DNA of 64,000 nucleotides from Brachypodius melanocephalos (taxonomy: Eukaryota; Chordata; Aves; Passeriformes; Pycnonotidae). The stretch lies in assembly GCA_013398615.1 (NCBI GenBank), contig VZSR01001477.1, forward strand, positions 67,267-131,266. Reading direction: 5' to 3'. Positions 37,201 through 42,541 of the stretch are shown one piece after another. Each line of letters opens with the position of its first letter. Within the stretch, counting starts at the first letter, position 1. The notes below the pieces were generated by a model. The model was given only the letters and a program-made list of their open reading frames with translations, had not been told where the DNA came from and made no database searches. A program made the translations under genes and the position numbers.

Positions 37201-39803
37201 AAGGTGTGCCAAAATGATGAGATGATACAAAATGATGCTGTCAGAGTTCAGGTTTCCTAACAAATCAAGTATCCATTTGTACGCTGCAGCTGCAAGAATC
37301 TGAGATAGTGTCTTTTCTGTCCAGGACATCTCTAGCTCATATTTGCAAGACTACAAAAGTTAGATCAACAACAAAACTTGCCCAAAGGGAATCAATCTTG
37401 TAAAATTTTATGGTGGATTCAAAAGTCAAGCTATTCTGAGAGTGCTGTTATAAAACACTGTTGAGTTGCCTATTAATCAGATTTTATGTGATCAGCACAG
37501 AAGATATAAAAGACAGGAGCAATTCCCTCCCAGAACTCAGTATAGAAATCCCTCAGTCAAACTGTCTGTAAGATCCATGAGTAAAATAAATAAAAGCTGA
37601 TTGCTCTCAGACCTGTATTTTGCTTGTTTATACCTTCAAAATAATGTTCCTCTTTGCTAACAGAGTTGTGATCTGTTTCGGTAACTAATGGATGAGATTA
37701 GTTAAGATTGTCATTGATTGTAACTGGGAAAAGAACTTGTTACACATAAATTGCCCAGGTAGCCTGCTTCACTCTCCCCTGCCAAACCCAGAAAGATTTT
37801 TATTGCTACACCATCAAAAGTAACTGTATGAGTGCAAGAGATTACAGAGCGTTCAGAGCCTGCATTCTGAACTGGAATAACCAATGTCAACTCCACTGAA
37901 ATTTAAGACCTTCATTTTAGAAGTCCACATTTGTTCAGCAGACATATCAAAGTTTATCTTCTTGCCAAGTACAAGGGCTAGTTTGAAGTAATGTCATGCT
38001 ATTATTTCAGTGAGAAAGTTATTGAAAAGTGTAATGGTGCTGCAGGCTTCAGGGAGCCTGTGAAATGCTGGTTTAATTACCCACAGTTCTGGAGCTGTGA
38101 CAGTAAAACTTATCAATGTAAGTAAATTTCTCTCATACATCTGAGACATTGAATTGCAAATTGGTAGGAATTCTGAAATAAAATAGTAATTATTGAGCGA
38201 AAAAATTACATACATTTTTTTACTTGTGCAAAAGTCAAGGGTAAGAGTATGATTTTGGTGCAGATATTCCAAATCCATCTTGGCAAGGTCCTGGGCTACA
38301 TGTTCCAGCTTGAGCAGTGGGTAGTTGCACCAGGTGGTCTCATGAGGTCTCTTCCAATCTGAATGTACCTGGCTTATTTTCTGCATCTACATATGCAACA
38401 TTTCTCCTATGTCGAGAGGACACAGTCTCAAGCTGCGTCAAGGGAAATACAGGTTGGATATTAGGAAGAAGTTTTTCACTGAGAGAGTGATAAAGTACTG
38501 GAATAGTCTGCCCAAGGAGGTGGTGGAGTCACCGTCCCTGGATGTGTTTAAAGAAAGACTGGATGTGGCACTCGGTGCCGTGATCTAGTTGAGGTGTTAG
38601 GCCTGTGTTGGACCCGATGATCTTGAAGGTCTCTTCCAACCTACATATTCTGTGATTCTGTGATATGCTTGATTCATTTATTATATTTCTATCAGTTTTC
38701 ATTCCTTTATTTCATTCTTACAGTGCCTTAATTTGTTTTCCTCCCTTCAGACTTGATGTCTTTGAAAGTGTCAAATTAACTTTAGTAGCCCACTCTTTCC
38801 GCTATCATATGTTAAAAATGAGAAGTATTGCTCAAAATACTGGGTTAATTTGCTCCTAGCACTGGTGCAAGCTCCTAGAACATATAGATTTAGATTTACT
38901 TGAACTTCTGCATTTGAGTGCACCCTGCTGGTTTTCTCTATGGTAGAAAGAGGAAAATTTTCTTATCTAGATTTTACATTCATGTGGTTCAATTCAATGT
39001 GGAGTCATTCATCAGTCTGCATCTCGTGGCAAAAATGTCTTTTCATAGAACAAACATTCATAGAAAATTGTGGAGTAGCATTTTAGTCTCAGTAATGGTT
39101 AGTCTAATTTCATATATCTTACCCTTCATAAGGATTAATATGTTCCAACATATTAAATTTAAACAATTTAAAGCATTATGTTTAATAATAATTGAAATCA
39201 GATCAGGCATATATGATATGGTCACTGAAGTACTGAGATTGCTGAGTTAAACTGCAGTTACTGGGAGATTTTCTAGGTGTTATAGAAAAAGGAAACCATT
39301 TTTTTGCTATTACAAGTACATTTTTCTTCTAATCTTTAAATTCACATCTTACAGGCGCAATATATATTTTTACATCAATGTGTATTGGATCTGTTGACAA
39401 CGAAGGGAAGTAGTCAGCCCTTATGTTTTGTAAATTATTCAGCACTGCAAAAGATGGACTCCCTGGATGCCATGGAAGGTAAGGAGATACAGACTGTGTC
39501 AAAATTATTTTTTCACAGCAGGTGCAATGACTTGTCCAGATTAAGAAGCAGGAAAATAGTCCTTTGACGTGCATTTTTTGCTTCAAAAGTATAAACATCT
39601 AGCCTTTTGCTGCTCTTTATTCCCCCTCACAATAATGGTCGTTGCTCAAGTTTTCCCCACTTTTTCCATGCAAGACTTTTTAAATTCAGTGAAAGACAGT
39701 TATCTGCCACTAGTTACTATTTGTTTACAAGGTAGGTTAATTTAATGTATCTATTTCTTCTGCAGGTGATGTGGAGCTTGAATGGGAAGAAACAACCATG
39801 TAA
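2135..39803 (+). CDS. PTPRQ: PTPRQ, receptor-type tyrosine/inositol-lipid phosphatase Q (3' part, 19 exons)
   Basis: PTPRQ is a single-pass membrane phosphatase of the R3 receptor class. It acts at the stereocilia base of inner-ear hair cells and dephosphorylates phosphatidylinositol phosphates better than phosphotyrosine. Nineteen exons with GT/AG borders join in frame to 2214 coding bases, giving 737 residues and a TAA stop. The order is: half an FN3 repeat, a whole FN3 repeat, a membrane-proximal ectodomain with several cysteines, one transmembrane helix, a basic juxtamembrane segment, and one phosphatase domain. Phosphatase motifs seen are NRFPNI, DYINAS, ATQGPLPGTVGDFWRM, WPE, HCSAGVGRTG and a VQ...QYIF Q-loop. 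The tail ends EWEETTM. The human protein as I remember it matches nearly throughout. Upstream exons (signal peptide and most FN3 repeats) are outside the window, so this is a partial gene. No frameshift or internal stop was seen in the joined exons. Confidence 0.97.
2322..4549 (+). other. PTPRQ: PTPRQ intron holding an unidentified reading frame
   Basis: Contains the protein-like reading frame described separately at 2651-2989 and an (AT)n/(GTAT)n simple repeat at about 3379-3414. Otherwise plain AT-rich intron. Confidence 0.8.
2651..2989 (+). pseudogene. Unidentified 107-codon reading frame in a PTPRQ intron, possible retrocopy fragment
   Basis: The frame is open from before 2651 to the TAG at 2984-2986. 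Its translation (for example FKYKKLSEENPTFINGICA, LETLLESAVPQILNN, and a charged end VREIKLRDERLQ) has a balanced, soluble-protein composition, unlike the neighbouring AT-driven frames. It does not resemble PTPRQ or an FN3 repeat. An A-rich tract with C interruptions at 3131-3150 could be a decayed poly-A tail, which would fit a truncated processed pseudogene. There is no clear start codon in context, promoter or splice pair. I do not recognise the parent protein. It could also be chance. Confidence 0.3.
4550..4794 (+). CDS. PTPRQ: PTPRQ exon: most of the last FN3 repeat
   Basis: Follows TTATTTCAG and is followed by the donor GTAAGA. The split Val codon (G|TG) gives VPEDPPNNMTF, the typical proline-rich start of an FN3 domain. 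Later residues include FVPPSEPNGNIQVYQ and end GGHTYNVS. Two N-x-S/T sites (NMT, NLS) and the NVS that crosses into the next exon could be glycosylated. Confidence 0.95.
4795..5411 (+). other. PTPRQ: PTPRQ intron, 617 bp
   Basis: Nothing recognised apart from an imperfect palindrome centred near 5210 (TAAGTGAGCTCGCTTA, 14 of 16 bases symmetric). Confidence 0.8.
5412..5478 (+). CDS. PTPRQ: PTPRQ exon: end of the last FN3 repeat
   Basis: A 67-bp exon between TTTTTTTAAG and GTATGT. It reads VYAINGAGAGPKIQLKITMDIK, completing the G strand of the FN3 repeat begun in the exon at 4550. It starts at phase 0 and ends at phase 1. Confidence 0.93.
5479..6053 (+). other. PTPRQ: PTPRQ intron, 575 bp
   Basis: AT-rich intron with normal GT and AG ends; no repeat or open frame of note. 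Confidence 0.85.
6054..6212 (+). CDS. PTPRQ: PTPRQ exon: membrane-proximal ectodomain, part 1
   Basis: Follows GAAAACAG; the donor is GTAGAA. The split codon gives EPPRPKKKPAPVYDTNG, followed by a beta-rich stretch ending QVLVVEAG. The basic proline-rich opening looks like a linker between the FN3 array and the membrane-proximal domain shared by R3 receptor phosphatases. Confidence 0.94.
6213..7420 (+). other. PTPRQ: PTPRQ intron, 1.2 kb
   Basis: AT-rich intron. Short open frames on both strands look like chance. No repeat family recognised. Confidence 0.8.
7421..7643 (+). CDS. PTPRQ: PTPRQ exon: membrane-proximal ectodomain, part 2
   Basis: Follows TTGACAATAG; the donor is GTAAGT. It contains RPRPYFTNEGFPNPPC and three cysteines (NPPC, DSTC, KICN) that probably form disulfides outside the cell. 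One NVT glycosylation sequon lies near the start. The exon ends two bases into the Leu codon of KQYL. Confidence 0.96.
7644..8071 (+). other. PTPRQ: PTPRQ intron, 428 bp
   Basis: Plain AT-rich intron with GTAAGT donor and TTTCACAG acceptor. Confidence 0.85.
8072..8145 (+). CDS. PTPRQ: PTPRQ exon: membrane-proximal ectodomain, part 3
   Basis: A 74-bp exon between TTCTTTCACAG and GTAAGA. It reads LFKFRATNIKGQFTDSDYSDPVKTLG, which resembles a final FN3 G strand leading to the membrane. It is followed by a 5.4-kb intron. Confidence 0.95.
8490..9555 (+). mobile_element. CR1 LINE, 3' portion, same strand as PTPRQ
   Basis: About 1 kb of locally GC-rich sequence in an AT-rich intron. It carries the end of the CR1 reverse transcriptase region (GGAGTTCCCCAGGGCTCAGT) and the 3' UTR phrases typical of bird CR1: AGGCTGGAGAACAGGAAGCT, GGAGGTATTTAAAAGATG, GATCTTAAAGGTCTTTTCC, ending near ATTCTATGATT. 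The left end is truncated, as usual for CR1, and stops and small gaps break every frame, so it is dead. The boundaries are approximate. Confidence 0.93.
10538..10585 (+). repeat. Three perfect copies of a 16-bp tandem unit
   Basis: CTTCTAAATTTCAGAG is repeated three times head to tail at 10538, 10554 and 10570. Each unit ends in a TTTCAG-like acceptor sequence. Confidence 0.95.
11796..11823. repeat. Perfect 28-bp palindrome
   Basis: The half-site TATCTCTGTAGACA is followed at once by its exact reverse complement, with no spacer. It could form a small cruciform or bind a symmetric dimer; no function is known to me. Confidence 0.95.
13588..13687 (+). CDS. PTPRQ: PTPRQ exon: transmembrane helix
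   Basis: A 100-bp exon between GTTGCAG and GTGAGA. After GEGLAGGSIE comes an uninterrupted hydrophobic run of about 22 residues (VVLAVTLCILSVVLLVAAVY), then the first cytoplasmic residues AFAR. One exon encodes the entire membrane anchor, so skipping it alone (100 bp, not a multiple of three) would shift the frame. Confidence 0.97.
13688..14480 (+). other. PTPRQ: PTPRQ intron, 793 bp
   Basis: Contains a 24-base poly-T run at 13814-13837 and otherwise unremarkable sequence. Confidence 0.85.
14481..14609 (+). CDS. PTPRQ: PTPRQ exon: cytoplasmic juxtamembrane region
   Basis: Follows TTCCATTTAG; the donor is GTAAGC. It begins RIRQKQKEGGTYSPRDAE, a basic stop-transfer sequence, and ends LELKDERFT plus two bases of an Arg codon. 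It is nearly identical to the remembered mammalian sequence. Confidence 0.97.
14610..15829 (+). other. PTPRQ: PTPRQ intron, 1.2 kb
   Basis: Intron before the 45-bp micro-exon. No repeat family recognised. Confidence 0.8.
15830..15874 (+). CDS. PTPRQ: PTPRQ 45-bp micro-exon (YSSFFFRRKEIFVIQ)
   Basis: Follows TTACTTCCAG; the donor is GTAAGT. Entered in phase 2, it completes an Arg codon and encodes YSSFFFRRKEIFVI plus most of a Gln codon. I remember the same peptide in human PTPRQ at this place, so the exon is old. It is a multiple of three and starts and ends in the same phase, so it can be skipped without a frameshift. Confidence 0.9.
15875..22078 (+). other. PTPRQ: PTPRQ intron, 6.2 kb, between the two micro-exons
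   Basis: AT-rich. It contains a 25-bp tandem duplication (16239-16287). Open frames such as the one at 17360-17746 lack any recognisable domain and look like chance. No interspersed repeat recognised. Confidence 0.75.
16239..16287 (+). repeat. Tandem duplication of a 25-bp unit
   Basis: TAAGAGAAATTCTTTTTTTC and the following CCTC(T) occur twice in a row with no differences. Confidence 0.92.
22079..22105 (+). CDS. PTPRQ: PTPRQ 27-bp micro-exon (LLSYRKSIK)
   Basis: A 27-bp exon between CTATTTCAG and GTAAGTTT. It completes the Gln codon and encodes LLSYRKSI plus two bases of Lys. With the 45-bp exon it forms an aromatic and basic juxtamembrane insert before PISKKSF. It is 6.2 kb from the exon before it and also phase-preserving when skipped. 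Confidence 0.88.
22106..22766 (+). other. PTPRQ: PTPRQ intron, 661 bp
   Basis: Follows the 27-bp micro-exon. Plain AT-rich sequence. Confidence 0.8.
22767..22848 (+). CDS. PTPRQ: PTPRQ exon: start of the phosphatase domain
   Basis: Follows ACTTTCAG; the donor is GTATGT. It reads PISKKSFLQHVEDLCTNNNLKFQEEFS, the N-terminal helix region of a receptor phosphatase domain. It ends at phase 0. Confidence 0.96.
24666..24840 (+). mobile_element. CR1 LINE 3' tail fragment
   Basis: About 175 bp with CR1 3' UTR wording: ACACTGGAACAGGTTGCCCA, AGTGTCCAAGGCCAGGTTGG, and the end GTTCTATGATT. Only the far 3' end of the element is present. It is inserted on the same strand as PTPRQ. Confidence 0.92.
26131..26155 (+). 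repeat. (TTTA)n microsatellite
   Basis: Six or so TTTA units in a row inside a PTPRQ intron. Confidence 0.9.
27201..27291 (+). CDS. PTPRQ: PTPRQ exon: phosphatase domain (NRFPNI motif)
   Basis: Follows TTCCTCTGCAG; the donor is GTATGTGTG. It reads ELPKFLEDLASTDADLPWNR and then SKNRFPNIKP. The KNRFPNI segment is a conserved motif of the phosphatase fold. The final T joins the next exon to make Tyr, a residue of the phosphotyrosine-recognition loop region. Confidence 0.97.
28198..28225 (+). repeat. Poly-T run of 28 bases
   Basis: Uninterrupted T homopolymer. It could be the poly-A of a minus-strand insertion, but no element is recognised beside it. Confidence 0.95.
28466..28525. repeat. AT-only segment with repeated TTAAT/ATTAA units
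   Basis: Two copies of AATTAATATTAATT-like palindromes separated by a few bases, in about 60 bases with almost no G or C. Dense TAAT cores could bind homeodomain proteins, or it may be simple sequence. Confidence 0.85.
28763..28839 (+). CDS. PTPRQ: PTPRQ exon: phosphatase domain (DYINAS motif)
   Basis: A 77-bp exon between CCACGACAG and GTAAGT. It completes YNNNRVKLMPDAGIPGSDYINASYVS; DYINASY is a core phosphatase motif. The exon ends at phase 0. Confidence 0.96.
28840..31244 (+). other. PTPRQ: PTPRQ intron, 2.4 kb
   Basis: AT-rich intron with an imperfect ATT/GTT-type run at about 30447-30480. Nothing else recognised. Confidence 0.8.
31245..31379 (+). CDS. PTPRQ: PTPRQ exon: phosphatase domain (ATQGPLPGT...DFWRMVWE)
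   Basis: A 135-bp phase-0 exon between TTTCTTAG and GTAAGT. It encodes GYLCPNEFIATQGPLPGT, then [20 protein letters not shown] and ends KGR. The QGP and DFWRMVWE motifs are structural hallmarks of classical phosphatase domains. Confidence 0.97.
31496..31621 (+). CDS. PTPRQ: PTPRQ exon: phosphatase domain, central beta strands
   Basis: A 126-bp phase-0 exon between CCCCACAG and GTAAGC, reading IRCHQYWPEDNKPVTVFGD and ending DWTIRDLKIER. HQYWP is the usual C-x-QYWP-type motif. It lies only 116 bp after the previous exon. Confidence 0.97.
31622..33819 (+). other. PTPRQ: PTPRQ intron, 2.2 kb, with a 51-bp duplication
   Basis: Contains a perfect 51-bp tandem duplication near its 5' end, listed separately. 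The rest shows no known element. Confidence 0.8.
31696..31797 (+). repeat. Perfect tandem duplication of a 51-bp unit
   Basis: The unit begins CCCAAATACTCCCTCAATAT and ends GTGCATATACATT. Copies at 31696-31746 and 31747-31797 have no mismatch, so the event is recent, or the assembly or an allele is duplicated. Each copy contains a TCTTCTTTTAATCTTTTAG segment that resembles a splice acceptor. Confidence 0.96.
33820..33968 (+). CDS. PTPRQ: PTPRQ exon: WPE loop and catalytic cysteine
   Basis: Follows ATTTTTTCAG; the donor is GTAAGC. The general-acid loop reads NFTSWPEHGVP, with Glu (codon 33868-33870) where most phosphatases have Asp. The exon ends MVVHC plus two bases of Ser; the catalytic Cys codon is 33964-33966. 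The WPE form is known for PTPRQ and goes with weak tyrosine and better inositol-lipid phosphatase activity. Confidence 0.97.
33969..35752 (+). other. PTPRQ: PTPRQ intron splitting the phosphatase P-loop
   Basis: A 1.8-kb intron inside the Ser codon next to the catalytic Cys. It includes a 23-bp near-tandem repeat (ATGAAAATGTGAAATCAAAA, 35511 and 35534). No interspersed repeat recognised. Confidence 0.85.
35753..35888 (+). CDS. PTPRQ: PTPRQ exon: P-loop remainder and Q-loop start
   Basis: Follows ATGTTTGCAG; the donor is GTAAGG. It completes the signature HCSAGVGRTG, so the Cys-x5-Arg loop is split by the 1.8-kb intron; the Arg codon is 35766-35768. It continues VYIALDHLTQHVNDHDF and ends ERMCMVQNL. 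Confidence 0.97.
36726..36764. repeat. Perfect inverted repeat, 13-bp arms, 13-base loop
   Basis: AGAATTTTGTTCC at 36726-36738 is the exact reverse complement of 36752-36764. The loop repeats part of the arm (TTTGGAACATTTGGAAC), suggesting local slippage. Confidence 0.95.
36789..36818 (+). repeat. Three copies of a 9-bp unit (GTTAAAAGT)
   Basis: GTTAAAAGT occurs three times in a row, 25 bp after the hairpin at 36726-36764. Confidence 0.9.
38300..38366 (+). mobile_element. Probable CR1 LINE tail remnant
   Basis: The phrase CTTGAGCAG...GCACCAGGTGGTCTC, then GGTCTCTTCCAAT, matches the last bases of older CR1 copies, but it is diverged and lacks the terminal repeats. The edges are uncertain. 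Confidence 0.6.
38413..38664 (+). mobile_element. CR1 LINE 3' tail
   Basis: Starts near AGAGGACACAGTCTCAAGCT and continues GGTTGGATATTAGGAAGAAG, TGGTGGAGTCACCGTCCCTG, GATGATCTTGAAGGTCTCTT, ending with two ATTCTGTG-type repeats. About 250 bp of a 5'-truncated CR1 on the same strand as PTPRQ. Confidence 0.93.
39355..39478 (+). CDS. PTPRQ: PTPRQ exon: end of the phosphatase domain
   Basis: Follows CATCTTACAG; the donor is GTAAGG. It starts AQYIFLHQCVLDLL, completing the Q-loop helix, and continues with SQPLCFVNYSALQKMDSLDA. It ends at phase 1. Confidence 0.97.
39766..39803 (+). CDS. PTPRQ: PTPRQ last coding exon: tail and stop
   Basis: Follows CTTCTGCAG. It encodes GDVELEWEETTM and the TAA stop at 39801-39803. 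The C-terminal residues T-T-M fit a class I PDZ-binding pattern; this is an inference from the pattern alone. The 3' UTR follows directly. Confidence 0.96.
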
Positions 39804-40714
39804 ATAATAGGAGTAAATATTACAGAAAAGGAGATTTTGAAAATCAAAGTCATATTTTTCTAAGCACAGGGGCCAAAGCAAATTCCCCTATTTTGCTGAT
39901 TAAAGGAAACACAGAAGATTGAGACATCTTTTCTTCAATCAATGTGCCTTCATAAATAAGTTAAAGTATTTTATTCAGAAGACCGAGCAATAATGGTTTG
40001 GAGTATTTTGCACAGACTGCACTTCTGATGTTATATAAATTGTGCATCCAGAATATATTTAAAGTATATTTGAATAAATTCCTTTTTTCCAAACTATCAT
40101 TGTAAAACAAAAATGAGCCAAATAGGATGTAAAAAATCATATTTCCATTGAACCTATTTTGGTGTGAATTTGCTGTGTTGTGCGTGTTTTGGTTTTAAGC
40201 AAAAGCTAAGGTTTCTTTACTCATTCTTGATAGATTGGCTTCAATGTTGTCAGTTCTTGCAAACCAATTCCAAGACCATCACAATGATCTTTACCTAAGT
40301 GTATGTTCTTGTGTTTTGAATATTTTTTTAACAAGTGGTAGTACATCAGCTCATGATCCTGAACAGCTGAAGAGTCACCTTCTGACATGAGGAGGATTAT
40401 TCAGCTTTTACACAGCACACAGTAGCCCTTCAGGGACACTTGGGGCTATTTAAACTATTTTATAATCAGCAGGTTGGGTTTTTTTTAAATACATAATGAT
40501 GATTGCATATGTTCAGTGCAGAAAAAAGTGTTTTACATTCCTGCTACTTTTCCAGGCAAATAAAATAAAGTAAAACTATAAATCTATTATCTGTTATAAT
40601 GAATACTAAATTTACTTATGTAATAGAATGTTTAGAATTCATTTGCCTTTCTTGAATATAACATTCTTCAGCATTTTGAAAGGTTGCTCAAAATTTAATA
40701 TCGATGTCTTTTAT

Positions 40715-40720
40715 AATAAA
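40715..40720 (+). terminator. PTPRQ: Candidate PTPRQ polyadenylation signal
   Basis: Canonical AATAAA about 910 bases after the stop, followed by a GT- and T-rich stretch (GTTGTCAAG, then GTTTTTGC). Rival signals are at 40073, 40564 and 41090. Confidence 0.45.
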
Positions 40721-40836
40721 GTTGTCAAGTAAAAAAGTTTTTGCACCCTCCTCAGGTTTGACAAATCACTGCAGACACTGAAAATTACGGGAGCCAACAT
40801 GTAGAGATTTAGTAAAAGAAAACATCTTCCACTCCT

Positions 40837-40882
40837 GATGATGATGCTGTTGATGATGATGATTATTATTACTATTATTATT
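40837..40882 (+). repeat. Compound (GAT)n(ATT)n trinucleotide repeat
   Basis: GATGATGATGCTGTTGATGATGATGATTATTATTACTATTATTATT-type run just after the likely end of PTPRQ; imperfect. Confidence 0.9.
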
Positions 40883-42515
40883 GGAAATAGCTCTGAAACA
40901 GGAAGGAGAGAAGCAGGAAGTTTTTATCTGAGAAGAAAAGCAAAAATTAGTAGAGTAGGAAAACTAGGGAGATAATGAAATTGTGTGCCCTGGTTTTACA
41001 TGGAAGTGACAGTATTCAATTGATATTGTTGGGTGGAAGGGTTGCTAAGTTTTCCTCAGGTAAGGAAATGTATCATCATTCTGAATAACAATAAAGCTGT
41101 GACCTTAATCTGAGATGCAAAACATAATAGTAAAGAGACTTTGGAACTGCCATCCTATATTGTGTTTAGACAGAAGAAATCCAAGCTGGCTTGTTGAGGT
41201 ATCAAGCCTAGGAAAGTCAGATAAAACTCTTTTAAACCTTGAAATATGTCTGTGAGGAGCTGTTCCTGTGTGTGCACACTCTGGACAAAATAGCCAGTAA
41301 ACAAAAATTTGCATTTCTTCACTGTAGCTTCCAGACAGAAAATGCCATGCCAAAGGTAACATGGTGCTTTTTCAGAACTAAATGATGGTGTTTTTAGAAA
41401 CTGGCAAGGATAGTGCAGTGAAGATCCTTTGTAATTTCATAGAAAGTGCCAAATACCTAAAATGAAAATCAAAAGACAATATTTAAGGAGGTAGAAGTGG
41501 TCTACAGAGATATTTGGGCAATCTGTCTTTTAGGAAGATCAACGGTATTGTAAACATCACCTGTCAGGCTAAAAAGAAAACAATGCCTTTTAAAGCTTGG
41601 TAGGGGGAGAGAGAGGTGATGTCCACAGCTGTTCAAGTCTCTGGCAAAGCATTCGGTACAGCTCTAGTTTCATTTGGTTCCTATGAAACATGTGTTCTTC
41701 ATTTATTATACATGCACTTTAAAGTATTCTGACAAATTGCTTATAGGGACTTACAGATGTTTTTCATGATTTGTGGTTGTACTTGGTAGCAGTACAGGGA
41801 GCACTGTGATAAATTGACATTACAGAGTCATAATCTTGTATAGTCTTATATCCACAATGGTGGAATATCTGGAGGAAAAAGCTAAGACTTATGAGACTTA
41901 GAGATGAACTCCAGAAGTTCCAAACATGCTTAAGTGTTCTCTGGCTTTTATAAAATACTTAATGGTGAAGATTCTATACACTCTGTTAGGGGACCTGCTT
42001 ATGGTTACACTGCAGATCACACTGCAGTCAGTAACCTGCTTGCCTGACAACTTAGTAAGAGACTAGAAAATGTGACTCCCTTTTCTCTATGAAAAGTTAT
42101 TCAAGTACTTTACTGCACAATTTGATGTAAGCAATCTGATATATGCCACCTTGACACATTTTGTATTGTCTCCAGGGTAAAACACAATATGCAGCATAAA
42201 CTGCCACAACTCATAAGGTACGTGGTCAGGGAAAGAAGTATCTCCAAGCAATTCTCTCCAAGTACTGGTTTTTAGTACAAACACAGCAGTAGTTTGAACC
42301 TTCCTGTGTGTCTGCCAATGCTTTACAGGGATAGGAGAGCATCCATATATCAAGAAATTCCTCCAGACCTCAGTTCAGGGATGAAGGAAGAGTTTCCACA
42401 TAGTCGCTTGTCTCCCATCCCTCCTTTCCTTATGAAATGACACCTATGGTTGTGCTACTGACAGCAGTGCAGAGCTGAAGTCAAGCAGAATTTGTGTCCA
42501 ATTGCTATTTTAAGA

Positions 42516-42541
42516 ATATATATATATATATATATATATAT
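42516..42541. repeat. (TA)n microsatellite
   Basis: Thirteen uninterrupted AT/TA dinucleotides. Confidence 0.95.

Larger units (their letters stand above)
35889..39354 (+). other. PTPRQ: PTPRQ intron, 3.5 kb, with CR1 tails and a hairpin
   Basis: Holds the hairpin plus 9-bp repeats at 36726-36818 and two adjacent CR1 tails at about 38300-38664. Otherwise AT-rich. Confidence 0.85.
39804..41115 (+). other. PTPRQ: PTPRQ 3' UTR (end uncertain)
   Basis: AT-rich, non-coding sequence after the PTPRQ stop. AATAAA signals lie at 40073-40078, 40564-40569, 40715-40720 and 41090-41095, so the transcript end could be at any of four places between about 40,095 and 41,115. The 40715 signal is followed by GT-rich sequence. 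Which site is used cannot be told from sequence. Confidence 0.6.
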
